Assembly (NCBI RefSeq): GCF_024171815.1
Contig: NZ_JAMTCJ010000001.1
Location: 1,116,001-1,180,000, forward strand
DNA: 64,000 nucleotides
From: Williamsia maris
Lineage (GTDB): Bacteria > Actinomycetota > Actinomycetes > Mycobacteriales > Mycobacteriaceae
Direction: 5' to 3'
Shown here: in pieces, positions 8,858 through 17,055 of the stretch
How the letters are laid out: each line of letters begins with the position of its first letter
Position numbering within the stretch: position 1 is the first letter of the stretch
Made by a program: the position numbers and the translations under genes
Notes under the pieces: model-generated
The model's database searches: none
Told to the model about the DNA's origin: nothing
The model's input: the letters and a program-made list of their open reading frames with translations, nothing else

Positions 8858-9552
8858 CGGGGTTCGCGCATCACGTACCCCACGCCACGCAACGTGTGGA
8901 TCAGGCGCTTCTCGCCGGTGTCGACCTTGCGGCGCAGGTAGGACACGTACGACTCGACGACGTTGACCTCGCCGCCGAAGTCGTAGTTCCAGACGTGGTC
9001 GAGGATCCGCGGCTTGGACAGCACCGTGCCCGCGTTGATCATGAAGTACCGCAGCAGCGTGAACTCCGTCGGCGACAACGACACCAGCTCGCCGTCCTTC
9101 CACACCTCGTGGGTGTCGTCGTCGAGCTCGATGTCGGCGAACGTGATCCGGGTGGGTTCGGCCTTCTGCTCACCGAAGCCGTTGCGGCGCAGGATCACCC
9201 GCAGACGTGCAACGACCTCCTCGAGGCTGAACGGCTTGGTGACGTAGTCGTCGCCGCCGATGGTGAGACCGTTGATCTTGTCCTCCATCGAGTCGCGCGC
9301 GGTGAGGAACAGCGCGGGCGCCTCGATGCCGTCGGCACGCAGCCGCCGCAGCAGGCCGAAGCCGTCCATGCCGGGCATCATCACGTCGAGGACGAGCGCG
9401 TCGGGACGGAAGGTCCTCGCCTTGTCGATCGCGGCCGGACCGCTCGCCGCGGTGGCGACGTCGAAGTGCTGGAACTTCAGCGACACCGACAGCAACTCGA
9501 GAATGTTGGGCTCGTCGTCGACGACGAGCACCCGTGCACCGGAATCAGTCAT
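8854..9552 (-). CDS. phoP: OmpR-family response regulator PhoP
   Basis: A 232-residue two-component regulator. The receiver domain has the acidic pair in VVDDE, phospho-acceptor D56 in LDVMMPGMDGF, the switch threonine in FLTARD and the lysine in YVTKPFSLEEVV. The winged-helix domain (about 135-232) contains LSPTEFTLLRYF and VVESYVSYLRRK. These segments match mycobacterial PhoP as I remember it nearly word for word, better than TcrX or TrcR. A GGAAGGTG ribosome-binding site sits just before the ATG at 9552. The frame could extend 23 residues upstream, but no such signal supports that. Confidence 0.85.
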   Translation of the reverse strand: MTDSGARVLVVDDEPNILELLSVSLKFQHFDVATAASGPAAIDKARTFRPDALVLDVMMPGMDGFGLLRRLRADGIEAPALFLTARDSMEDKINGLTIGGDDYVTKPFSLEEVVARLRVILRRNGFGEQKAEPTRITFADIELDDDTHEVWKDGELVSLSPTEFTLLRYFMINAGTVLSKPRILDHVWNYDFGGEVNVVESYVSYLRRKVDTGEKRLIHTLRGVGYVMREPR

Positions 9553-9637
9553 GGTGACACCTTCCGTGATTACGCTGGGCCGCCGCTGAGCACTTCCTGG
9601 CAGCTCGCTGTGAACTCTCATCGCACCACGCGGTCGG

Positions 9638-10180
9638 TCAGAAGAGCGTGGGTTCGCCGAACCCCGGAACGCTCTCCGCGGCCAGGATCCGCCCCTTGGT
9701 CGCCGCTCCCCCGGGCGCCGAGAATCCCCCGACCTCGGTTCCCGCCCCGAGTACGCGGTGACACGGGATGACGACCGGGATGGGGTTGCGGCCCAGCGAC
9801 CGCCCGACCGCCTGCGCGGCCAACGGCTGGCCGATCCGCGCCGCGACCTGCCCGTACGTCAGGGTTCGTCCCCGCTGGATCGACCGGGTGACCGCGTAGA
9901 CCCGTTGGTCGAACTCGGGGAGGTCGGCGATGTCGACGACGATCGCGGACAGGTCGACGTCCTCACCGGCGAACAGACGGTCGATGGACTCGATCACCTC
10001 GTCGACCGCCTCGGGCGGGGACTGTTCGGTGGCGTCGAACCCGCGGAGGTAGTCGACGACATCGCGCGCGTCCGGCTCGGGCAACGCGACGGCGACGATG
10101 CGATCCTCGAGGTCCCAGGCGAGCCCACAGGTTCCCAGCGCGGTGTCGAACAGGGCGAATCCGCGGTCCCGGCGGGTCAT
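9638..10180 (-). CDS. ogt: Methylated-DNA-protein-cysteine methyltransferase
   Basis: A 180-residue suicide DNA-repair protein that transfers the alkyl group from O6-alkylguanine to its own cysteine. The acceptor is C140 in the family motif IPCHRV, and the helix-turn-helix with its arginine finger precedes it (about 108-132). A variable N-terminal domain fills residues 1-85. The gene is 13 bases downstream of the AlkZ-like gene on the same strand, so the two may form an alkylation-repair operon. The gene name is by family; ada/ogt subtypes are not separated. Confidence 0.88.
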   Translation of the reverse strand: MTRRDRGFALFDTALGTCGLAWDLEDRIVAVALPEPDARDVVDYLRGFDATEQSPPEAVDEVIESIDRLFAGEDVDLSAIVVDIADLPEFDQRVYAVTRSIQRGRTLTYGQVAARIGQPLAAQAVGRSLGRNPIPVVIPCHRVLGAGTEVGGFSAPGGAATKGRILAAESVPGFGEPTLF

Positions 10181-10193
10181 GTTCTCCCCGCGA

Positions 10194-11393
10194 TCACGCG
10201 ACCGTGTCCCGCATGAACGGGGCCGGATAGCCCGGCTTGGGACGGACCTCGCCGAGCCAGGCGGCCAGGGCGTCGGCACGCGTGGTCAGGTCCTTGATCG
10301 CCGCGCGCGGAAGCTTCTCCAACGGGTGCAGCCCGATCGAACCGTCGGCGCGGAGGAACCATCCGCCCACGATCCGGCCGTCCCACCAGATGCTCTGTCC
10401 CCCGTTGCCGTTGCGGTCGAACATTGCCGCGCCGTGCTCACCGAGGTACCACCCACGCTCCTTCCACCCCATGGTCGTGGGGTCGAGTTCGGGCAGCACG
10501 GACCCGGTGGGCGGCACCGGCTCGACGGGGTCCAGATCGTCGGGAAGCAGATACCCGACGTCGAACCGGCCGGTGTCGACCTCGACATCCACCTCGACCG
10601 CACCGAGCTGCGCCAGGGCGGTGCGGACCGCCTTCTTGGTCGATCCCAACCACCACACGATGTCGGTCTCGGTACCGGGCCCGAACGACCGCAGCCACCG
10701 CTCCACCATGGCGCGGTGGCCGGTCTCGGGATCGGCGAGGGGGAGATCGGCCCCCAGCCAGCTCGACATCGACGACCAGCGAGGACGGGACACGTGCCAG
10801 CCGGCGGTGTTGGGGCCGCGGACGATGTCGCCGGCCGCGCTCATCATGTTGAGCACCCGCGGCCCCATGGGCGACGATCCACCCCACGTGTCGAGCGGTC
10901 CGGAGACGATGACCCCGTCGAGTTCGGTCAGGCGTGCGCGCAGTTCGGACGACGACGCCAGGGTGCCGTCGGACAGTTCGGCGACGACGGCCGAGCGCGC
11001 GGTGTCGATCCAGCCCTCGGGATCAGCGAAGTCGGCGCTGCGTCGCAGATCGCGCAGCATGTTGGTCCGTTCACTCGCCGCGACCCGCGGGCCGACCGCA
11101 CTGACCGCGTCGGCGAGGGTCGATCGGTCGACGACGAACACGGTGCGACGCATCGCGAGCTGTTTGACCAGCGACCGTGATTCGTACAGCAGGGCCTGCA
11201 GATCATCGGGCACGAAACCCGTTGTGCGCGCCCACACCGACATGAACACCGTCGGCGGGCAGGTGGCGTGCAGCGCGACGACCGCTCGCGCCACCTCGAG
11301 AGCGTCGTCGGCCCGGGCGGCGTCGGTCAGCAGGTGCCGTCGCAGCATGCGCGCGCGTCGCTGCTCGGCGGTGACTCGCAACCGGGTGGACAT
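10194..11393 (-). CDS. Winged-helix DNA-binding (AlkZ-like/HTH_42) protein
   Basis: A 399-residue protein of the family that includes AlkZ/YcaQ glycosylases, which unhook interstrand DNA crosslinks. Typical elements are LHATCPPTVFMSVWAR at about 44-59, the conserved arginines near MRRTVFVV, and WWLGSTKKAVRTAL in the middle. Its neighbour is ogt, which fits a role in repair of alkylated or crosslinked DNA. I cannot confirm a QxQ or QxD catalytic pair, so activity is inferred from family and context only. The start was chosen because the family's arginine-rich first helix begins there. Confidence 0.75.
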   Translation of the reverse strand: MSTRLRVTAEQRRARMLRRHLLTDAARADDALEVARAVVALHATCPPTVFMSVWARTTGFVPDDLQALLYESRSLVKQLAMRRTVFVVDRSTLADAVSAVGPRVAASERTNMLRDLRRSADFADPEGWIDTARSAVVAELSDGTLASSSELRARLTELDGVIVSGPLDTWGGSSPMGPRVLNMMSAAGDIVRGPNTAGWHVSRPRWSSMSSWLGADLPLADPETGHRAMVERWLRSFGPGTETDIVWWLGSTKKAVRTALAQLGAVEVDVEVDTGRFDVGYLLPDDLDPVEPVPPTGSVLPELDPTTMGWKERGWYLGEHGAAMFDRNGNGGQSIWWDGRIVGGWFLRADGSIGLHPLEKLPRAAIKDLTTRADALAAWLGEVRPKPGYPAPFMRDTVA

Positions 11394-11404
11394 CGAAGTG
11401 CGGG

Positions 11405-11806
11405 TCAGCTCTGCGGGATGGCCGCGATCGCCTCGATCTCGACGAGCTGACCGTCGTGGGCGAGCACGGTCACACCGACCAGGGTGCCCGCCGGCTTGTG
11501 GGCACCGAACGCCTCGACCACCGCGTCCCACGCCACCGAGAGGTCGGCCTGCAGGCCCTCGGCGACGTAGACCGTCACCTTGGCCACGTCCGAGAGGGAA
11601 GCGCCCGCCTCGGACAGGATGGTGGTGAGGTTGAGCATGCACTGGCGCGCCTGGGCCTGCACGTCGCCGGGTCCGGAGGTCGAGCCGTCCGCCTCGGTGG
11701 GTGCTGCACCGGCGGTGAAGATGATCGAACCGGGCAACGCCGTTGCGCTGTAGGTGAATCCACCGTCGTAGAGCGTTTCGGAGCCGTTCAGGCGTAACTG
11801 CGACAT
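11405..11806 (-). CDS. RidA/YjgF/Rid-family protein lacking the usual catalytic arginine
   Basis: A 133-residue trimeric-type Rid protein with the family landmarks FTAGAAPTEADG (about 30-41), QARQCMLNLTTIL and VEIEAIAAIP at the C-terminus. RidA proper hydrolyses reactive imines/enamines and needs an arginine in the segment PARSTVGV; here that segment reads KPAGTLVGV, with glycine at the arginine site. The protein therefore probably belongs to a Rid branch with another activity. The start has TAGGGT seven bases upstream, suggesting leaderless transcription. It ends 11 bases before the AlkZ-like start. Confidence 0.85.
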   Translation of the reverse strand: MSQLRLNGSETLYDGGFTYSATALPGSIIFTAGAAPTEADGSTSGPGDVQAQARQCMLNLTTILSEAGASLSDVAKVTVYVAEGLQADLSVAWDAVVEAFGAHKPAGTLVGVTVLAHDGQLVEIEAIAAIPQS

Positions 11807-11936
11807 GGGGTCCACCCTACGTCGTTGCCCTCCGCCGACGCCCGCATCCGAGTAGCGTCGGCACGTGTCCCGGATCTCGGCACACCGCAGCGTCTCCAGC
11901 ATCGGGCCTGTTCCGCTATCGATGAAGGAGCGCCAC

Positions 11937-12725
11937 ATGGCCGCATCCACACCGGTGATCTTCATCCACGGCCTCTGGCTGCACTCGTCCACCTGGAAGC
12001 CCTGGGTCGACCTCTTCGACGCCGAACACATCCCCGCGACGGCACCCGGGTGGCCGCGCGAGCACTCGTCGGTCTTCAAGTGCCGTCAACGCGGCGAGGA
12101 CGTGGTGGGCATGGGCATCGCCGAGGTCGCCACGCACTACTCGCGCATCGCCGCCGAGTTCGACAGCCCGCCGGTGGTGGTCGGCCACTCCCACGGCGGA
12201 CTGGTCGCCGAGTACCTGCTCGCCAGGGGACTCGCGTCGGCCGCGGTCGCCATCGACCCGGCCCGGCTGAGCGAGGAACTGCCTCAGCCCATCTCACAGC
12301 TGATCGCCGAGTACCCGGCCATGGCGAACCCGGCCGATCGCGGCCGCGAGGTCAATCTGAACAACCGCCAGTTCCGGTCGGTGTTCGGCAACGCGATCAG
12401 CGAGGACGAGTCGGACAGCCTCTACGAACGGTGGACGATCCCCGCATCCGGCGCGCTTCTGTTCGAGACCGACTTCGCGGGCAGCGAACCGCCCGCGACG
12501 GACGACCCGGCCCGGGGGCCGCTGCTGCTCGTCTCCAGCGGCCGAGGCCAGGAGGCCGACGACACCCCGCCCACGTCCAGTTTCGAGTCGTATCGCCATG
12601 CCGACGCGGTCACCGAACGACGCACCTTCGCCGATCGCGGACACTCACTCGTCATCGATCACGACTGGTCCGACGTCGCGAAGTCCGTTCTGGAGTGGAT
12701 CACCGCACACAGCGACCGCGGATGA
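11937..12725 (+). CDS. Alpha/beta hydrolase
   Basis: A 262-residue soluble alpha/beta hydrolase. HGLW near residue 11 forms the oxyanion hole, GHSHGG gives nucleophile S85, and the catalytic histidine is in DRGHSLVID near 240. The substrate is not recognisable. A GGAG Shine-Dalgarno lies eight bases before the ATG, in contrast to the many leaderless neighbours. Its stop overlaps the ATG of the FNT channel gene by four bases (ATGA), so the two products are made together; a joint role in small-acid metabolism is possible but unproven. Confidence 0.82.
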   Translation: MAASTPVIFIHGLWLHSSTWKPWVDLFDAEHIPATAPGWPREHSSVFKCRQRGEDVVGMGIAEVATHYSRIAAEFDSPPVVVGHSHGGLVAEYLLARGLASAAVAIDPARLSEELPQPISQLIAEYPAMANPADRGREVNLNNRQFRSVFGNAISEDESDSLYERWTIPASGALLFETDFAGSEPPATDDPARGPLLLVSSGRGQEADDTPPTSSFESYRHADAVTERRTFADRGHSLVIDHDWSDVAKSVLEWITAHSDRG

Positions 12726-13528
12726 CCGAGCAGCAACGCCGCAGCATCGGCCGTAACGACGGTCCCCTCGAGAGCGAACTCGAGGACAGCTTCGATGTCA
12801 TCGTCACCGAGGGCGCCGAACGACTGCACCGCACGGTGCGGACGGTGGTCATCACCGGACTGTTCGGCGGCATCGAGGTCGCCCTCGGGATCATGGCGAT
12901 GCTGGCCGTGCTGCACGAGACGGGGAACCATCTGCTCGCCGGTCTGGCGTTCAGCATCGGACTCATCGCGATCTTCCTCGCGCACAGCGAACTGTTCACC
13001 GAGGACTTCCTGATGCCCGTCGCCGCGGTGGTCTCGCGGAACGGGTCTGTCGGTCAGCTGGCCAAGTTGTGGGTCGGGACGCTCGCAGCGAACCTCGTCG
13101 GTGGGTGGGCGATCATGTGGATCATCACGCGGGCGTTCCCCGAATGGTCCGACGTACTGAGCGAATCCGCCCACCACTTCGTCGACGCGCCGCTGGCGTT
13201 GCAGTCGATCTGCCTGGCGGTACTCGGTGGCGCCACGATGACCCTGCTGACCCGCATGCAGCAGGGCACGCAGTCCGACGTCGCGAAGATCGTCGCGGCC
13301 GTGGGTGCCGCGTTCCTGCTCGCCGGGCTGCAGCTGTTCCACTCGGTCCTGGACTCGCTGATCATCTTCGGCGCCATCGAGACCGGCGCCGACGTCAGCT
13401 ACCTCGACTGGCTGAACTGGTTCTGGTACACCACGCTCTTCAACATCATCGGCGGCGTGGTGCTGGTGACGGCGCTGCGACTGCTCCGCACCAAGGAGCT
13501 CGTCGAGGAAGAGCGCGCGGAGGGCTGA
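12722..13528 (+). CDS. Formate/nitrite transporter (FNT) family membrane protein
   Basis: A 268-residue polytopic protein with about six TM helices and the FNT pattern: HSELFTEDFLMPVAAVVSR near residues 85-103 and SICLAVLGGATMTLLTRMQ in the middle. FNT proteins are pentameric channels for monovalent anions (formate, nitrite, hydrosulfide, lactate). The branch with an N-terminal acidic extension and this sequence is common in actinobacteria and its ion is unknown. It is co-translated with the preceding alpha/beta hydrolase and ends at a shared bidirectional terminator. Confidence 0.82.
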   Translation: MTEQQRRSIGRNDGPLESELEDSFDVIVTEGAERLHRTVRTVVITGLFGGIEVALGIMAMLAVLHETGNHLLAGLAFSIGLIAIFLAHSELFTEDFLMPVAAVVSRNGSVGQLAKLWVGTLAANLVGGWAIMWIITRAFPEWSDVLSESAHHFVDAPLALQSICLAVLGGATMTLLTRMQQGTQSDVAKIVAAVGAAFLLAGLQLFHSVLDSLIIFGAIETGADVSYLDWLNWFWYTTLFNIIGGVVLVTALRLLRTKELVEEERAEG

Positions 13529-13554
13529 CCCGCCGCCACCACGTCGACACGGAC

Positions 13555-13593
13555 AGACCCCGCCGCGAATGACAATTCATCGCGACGGGGTCT
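13555..13593. terminator. Bidirectional terminator between convergent genes
   Basis: Imperfect hairpin with arms AGACCCCG...CGCGA and TCGCG...CGGGGTCT, one unpaired base on each side and an AT-rich 11-base loop. It separates the FNT gene (plus) from the LapA-like gene (minus) and can serve both. Confidence 0.65.
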
Positions 13594-13603
13594 GGAGAAG
13601 AGG

Positions 13604-13873
13604 TCAGCGGAGCGCGCGGCGGGCGCGGACGGCTCCGCTGAGGGTCAGCGCGACCACGGCGCCGACGACTGCCGAACCCAGCAGCGCGACACCGACACCC
13701 AGGTCGAAATCCCAGGCGATGAAGCTGATGGTGGTGTGCACCGTGTTCTGCAGGACGAAGACGACGAGCGCGGCGACGAGAACGGTCGCGACGGCGAGCA
13801 TCAGCTTCGACGCGGCGCCGAAGGTGCGGCGTCCGGAACGGTGGGCGGTGGTGTCGGTGGTGGCGGTGGCCAT
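13604..13873 (-). CDS. LapA-domain (DUF1049) small membrane protein
   Basis: An 89-residue protein with two TM helices (about 22-43 and 58-80) separated by the family's QNTVHTTISFIAWDF segment. Related proteins in Gram-negatives (LapA/YciS) act in lipopolysaccharide assembly; the actinobacterial role is unknown. The basic C-terminus (VRARRALR) faces the cytoplasm if the topology is N-in/C-in. It is alone in its transcription unit, between two hairpins. Confidence 0.75.
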   Translation of the reverse strand: MATATTDTTAHRSGRRTFGAASKLMLAVATVLVAALVVFVLQNTVHTTISFIAWDFDLGVGVALLGSAVVGAVVALTLSGAVRARRALR

Positions 13874-13951
13874 GGCGATGCCTTCTCTCTGGGGTGGTGA
13901 GGATGGGGGGTTCAGGGCGGGGCGGCGGCGGGTGGCCGGACCGCGGCCCTG

Positions 13952-13980
13952 CGGGTCGCCGCCGGATGGGCGGCGACCCG
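13952..13980 (-). terminator. Perfect GC-rich hairpin downstream of csbD-like gene
   Basis: Arms of 12 bases (CGGGTCGCCGCC and GGCGGCGACCCG) around a 5-base loop. It lies 35 bases past the CsbD-like stop on the minus strand, in the otherwise empty 142-base gap before the LapA-like start. Confidence 0.6.
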
Positions 13981-14015
13981 ACGAGCGTGCGTCGAGCGGG
14001 AGATCACCGAGCTGA

Positions 14016-14186
14016 TCAGCTCAGCTTGTCCTTGATGTTCTCGCCGACCTTCTTGGCGCCGGAGACGCCCTGATCCTTCTTGCCCTCGGCCTCGAGGTCG
14101 GAGTTGTCGGTCACGTCACCGACGACCTCCTTGGCCTTGCCGATCGCGTCTTCTGCAGCGTTCTTGGCCTTGTCGACGATCCCCAT
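14016..14186 (-). CDS. CsbD-family small stress protein
   Basis: A 56-residue hydrophilic protein beginning MGIVDKAKNAAEDAIGK and ending GENIKDKLS, with the lysine/alanine-rich helical pattern of CsbD (a sigma-B-controlled stress protein in Bacillus, molecular function unknown). The clear ribosome-binding site GAAAGGAAT stands seven bases before the ATG. No promoter could be fixed with confidence in the 116-base upstream gap, though general-stress control would be expected for the family. Confidence 0.85.
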   Translation of the reverse strand: MGIVDKAKNAAEDAIGKAKEVVGDVTDNSDLEAEGKKDQGVSGAKKVGENIKDKLS

Positions 14187-14302
14187 GATGATTCCTTTCT
14201 CAGGTCCGCGACCGGAGTGCCGCGGTTACATCCAGTGAGTCGTGGGCCGACGGAGTTCTGCACTCGACATCCCGCGTGACACCGATCACGCAGCGGCACG
14301 AG

Positions 14303-15394
14303 CTAGCGGTGGATCGGCCCGTCCAGCGACGACAGCGGTCGCGCCGAGGCGTCCGAGCGCACCGCGATGATCTGCGCCGCGATCGACACCGCCGTCTCCT
14401 CGGGGGTGCGGGCATCGAGGTCGAGGCCCATCGGGCTGTGCAGGCGGGTGAGATCGGCGGGGGCCACGCCCGCATCGACGAGTCGCGACAACCGGTCGGC
14501 GTGGGTCCGACGAGATCCCATCGCCCCGACGAAGGCGAACCGGTCGAGGGTCAGTGCCGCCTGGATGGTCGGGACGTCGAACTTGTCGTCGTGGGTCATC
14601 ACCGCGATCACGGTCCGTGCGTCCAGGCGCCCGGCCGCGTGCTCTCCGCGCAGGTAGCGGTCCGGCCAGTCCACCACGACGGCGTCCGCACGCGGAAAGC
14701 GTTGCACTGATGCGAAAGTGGCGCGGGCGTCGACCACCGTGACCTCGTAGCCGAGCGTCCGGGCGGTGTCGGTGAGCGCCCGGACGAAGTCGTTGGCGCC
14801 GGCCAGGATCATCCGTGGCGCGGTGGCGAACGACTGGACGAACACCGTGAGACGACACCCGGCCGCCTCCTCGCCCTTGTTGATCTCGCTGCCGCCGACC
14901 ATCCCGCTGCGACCGACGGCGAGCAACGCGCGGGCATCGCGGTCGACGCGGTTCCACGGCGTGGCCGCCGTGCAGCTGTCCGAGCCCGCCAGCACCGTGC
15001 GCAGCGTGGGTGCACCGACGGTGGTCACCAGGGCGCACGGCGTCCGCGCATCGATCCGGGAACGCAGGTCGACGAGGACCCCGGGACCGTCGACCCGTTC
15101 GATGAGCACCTCGATCTCACCGCCACAGGTCAATCCGACCGCGAACGGGTCGATGTCGGATCCACCGAAGCGCTCGAACGATGGTTCGCCGGTGGCGATC
15201 ACGTCGGCCGCAGCGGCGACCACGGCCGCCTCGACACACCCGGACGACAACGATCCGACGACATCTCCGTCGGCCGTGACCATGAGCGCGGAACCCACCG
15301 TGCGCGGGGACGATCCGGTGACACCGACGATCCGCGCGAGTGCCACCGGCGATCGGGTGGACTCGACGACCAGGGCGTCGAGGATGTCGAGCAT
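14303..15394 (-). CDS. XdhC/CoxI-family protein
   Basis: A 363-residue protein with an N-terminal XdhC_CoxI segment (VGVTGSSPRTVGSALMV at about 23-39 and LSSGCVEAAV near 49-58) and a C-terminal Rossmann-like XdhC_C domain (about 195-345, with GAMGSRRTHADR). Such proteins bind sulfurated molybdenum cofactor and insert it into xanthine dehydrogenase-type hydroxylases. No molybdenum hydroxylase is nearby, so its client must be elsewhere. A TAATCT -10 six bases before the ATG (15401-15406) suggests a leaderless message. Confidence 0.87.
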   Translation of the reverse strand: MLDILDALVVESTRSPVALARIVGVTGSSPRTVGSALMVTADGDVVGSLSSGCVEAAVVAAAADVIATGEPSFERFGGSDIDPFAVGLTCGGEIEVLIERVDGPGVLVDLRSRIDARTPCALVTTVGAPTLRTVLAGSDSCTAATPWNRVDRDARALLAVGRSGMVGGSEINKGEEAAGCRLTVFVQSFATAPRMILAGANDFVRALTDTARTLGYEVTVVDARATFASVQRFPRADAVVVDWPDRYLRGEHAAGRLDARTVIAVMTHDDKFDVPTIQAALTLDRFAFVGAMGSRRTHADRLSRLVDAGVAPADLTRLHSPMGLDLDARTPEETAVSIAAQIIAVRSDASARPLSSLDGPIHR

Positions 15395-15436
15395 CCGATG
15401 AGATTATCGTGTTCAGCGACAGTGTGATCGGACTCG

Positions 15437-15511
15437 TGGAGCCTCCTGTCGGGATTGAACCGACGACCTTTCGCTTACAAGGCGAGTGCTCTACCGCTGA
15501 GCTAAGGAGGC
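15437..15511 (-). tRNA. tRNA-Thr(TGT)
   Basis: Cloverleaf read on the minus strand: acceptor GCCTCCT paired with AGGAGGC, D arm GCTC...GAGC, anticodon loop CTTGTAA giving anticodon TGT (reads ACA), T arm GTCGG-TTCAATC-CCGAC, discriminator T and an encoded CCA end. The first pair of the anticodon stem is a C-A mismatch (position 27-43); the other four pair. Its -10 element TATACT lies at 15528-15533, inside the region that precedes thrE. Confidence 0.93.
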
Positions 15512-15527
15512 GTGTGTCTCGTGCGTG

Positions 15528-15535
15528 AGTATATC
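15528..15535. promoter_or_regulatory. Overlapping divergent -10 elements shared by tRNA-Thr and thrE
   Basis: The eight bases AGTATATC read as TATACT on the minus strand (15528-15533, about 17 bases from the tRNA 5' end) and as TATATC on the plus strand (15530-15535), followed by six bases and the GTG of thrE. The four central bases are used by both. The spacing fits a normal tRNA transcript in one direction and a leaderless thrE transcript in the other. Confidence 0.6.
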
Positions 15536-15541
15536 GGCCGG

Positions 15542-17050
15542 GTGTTGCGCCCATTGGCGGGCTCCAAGCGCGCCACGATCGACACGATCGAGCCGTACAC
15601 ATCGCCGCTGTCGCCTCGGCAGCCGGTCGATCTCACCGACGACGGCGCGGTCACCGAGGTCCTCGATCTCGCGATCAAGGTGGGATCGGTGCTGCTCGAC
15701 TCCGGCACCGGCGCGATCGACACCCAGACCCAGATCCGGTTCGTGGCCGGGATGTTCGGCGTCGAGCGGTGCGACGTCGATGTGACCTACAACACGATCA
15801 TGGCCAGCGCCCGTCGCGGTTCGTCGATGCCGCCGGTCACCGCGATGCGCACGGTGCACTACCGCTCGCTCGACTTCACCCGCCTCGCCCAGGTCGACCG
15901 GCTCATCCGCAAGATCCGCAGCCTCGCCGTCACCCCGGCCGAGGCCCACATCGTCATCGACGAGATCATCGCCGCCCCGCACCCCTACGCCCGCTGGGTC
16001 GCGACGCTCGCGTGGTCGACGATGGCGGCGGCGTTGTCGGTGACGCTGGGCGGCAACTGGCTCGTCGCGGTGGTGTCGTTCCTGACGACCGCGGTCATCT
16101 ACCGGCTCAACCAGGCACTGAACCGCCTCGGCACCCCGGTGTTCTTTCAGCAGATCGCGGGCGGCTTCGTCGCGGTCATCCCGGCGGCGATCGTCTACCA
16201 GTATCAGGAAGCGCTCGGCGTCGGGATATCCCCGACGCTGGTCATCGCCGCGGGTGTGATCGTGCTGTTGTCCGGGCTGTCGTTGGTCGGCTCGGTGCAG
16301 GACGCGATCACCGGCGCCCCGATCACCGGCGTCGCCCGCTTCTTCGAGCTGCTCATCCTGACCGGCGGAATCATCGCCGGCGTCAGTGTCGCGATCCAGT
16401 TGCTGGAGAGCACGGGCATCTATCTGCCCACCATCACCAGCACCACCCAGCTCGGGCTCATCGACGCCCCGGCCCAAATCCTCGGTGGCGGCACCGCGGC
16501 CGGCGCGTACGCGCTGGCCAGCTACGCCGAGAACCGCGCGTTGCCGGTGGCGTTCATGGGCGGGTTGATGGGGGCTGCGGTGTCGGCGGTCGCGGCCCTG
16601 GCGGACATCGGCGGCGTCATCGCCGGAGGCATGGCCGCGCTCACCGTCGGGTTCGCCGGTGGTCTGCTCGCCCGCCGTGCGCTGACACCGCCGCTCGTCG
16701 TCGCGGTCGCCGGCATCACGCCCCTGCTCCCCGGTCTGGCGGTCTACCGCGGTCTGTACGGGATCCTCAACGAGCAGACGCTCGACGGCTTCACCGCCCT
16801 GGCGTCGGCACTCGGTGTCGGTGCCGCCCTGGCCGCGGGAGTCACCCTCGGCGAGTTCATCGCCCGCAGCCTGCGACGTCCGCGGATCACGACGCGACCC
16901 ACCCGCGCCCTGCTCACCGCGCGGTCGGCACTGCGACCGAAACGGTTCACCCGACCCGACACCGAGCCGCAGCCGGTCAGCGATCCGCTGCTCAGCGCCA
17001 TCACCGAGCCGCTCCGGGCACAACCCGATTCGACGAACCGGGTAAAGTAG
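15542..17050 (+). CDS. thrE: Threonine/serine exporter ThrE
   Basis: A 502-residue inner-membrane exporter of threonine and serine driven by the proton gradient. It has the cytoplasmic N-terminal part with VDLTDDGAVTEVLDLA near 28-43, the conserved SGTGAIDTQTQ and GAPITGVARFFE segments, and about ten TM helices; GGLLARR and PLLPGLAVYRGLYGILN match Corynebacterium ThrE. The frame is open to 15512, but the GTG at 15542 has a TATATC -10 at six bases and puts the VDLTD motif at the same distance from the start as in C. glutamicum. An upstream start would lie inside the tRNA promoter. Confidence 0.88.
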   Translation: MLRPLAGSKRATIDTIEPYTSPLSPRQPVDLTDDGAVTEVLDLAIKVGSVLLDSGTGAIDTQTQIRFVAGMFGVERCDVDVTYNTIMASARRGSSMPPVTAMRTVHYRSLDFTRLAQVDRLIRKIRSLAVTPAEAHIVIDEIIAAPHPYARWVATLAWSTMAAALSVTLGGNWLVAVVSFLTTAVIYRLNQALNRLGTPVFFQQIAGGFVAVIPAAIVYQYQEALGVGISPTLVIAAGVIVLLSGLSLVGSVQDAITGAPITGVARFFELLILTGGIIAGVSVAIQLLESTGIYLPTITSTTQLGLIDAPAQILGGGTAAGAYALASYAENRALPVAFMGGLMGAAVSAVAALADIGGVIAGGMAALTVGFAGGLLARRALTPPLVVAVAGITPLLPGLAVYRGLYGILNEQTLDGFTALASALGVGAALAAGVTLGEFIARSLRRPRITTRPTRALLTARSALRPKRFTRPDTEPQPVSDPLLSAITEPLRAQPDSTNRVK

Positions 17051-17055
17051 AGGTC

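Noticed and set aside
9553-9621. Upstream extension of PhoP by 23 residues
   Set aside because: The ribosome-binding site GGAAGGTG just before 9552 and the absence of signals at 9621 favour the shorter start.
15437-15511. tRNA-linked integration site or genomic island
   Set aside because: No integrase, no direct repeat of the tRNA 3' end and no composition change was seen next to tRNA-Thr.
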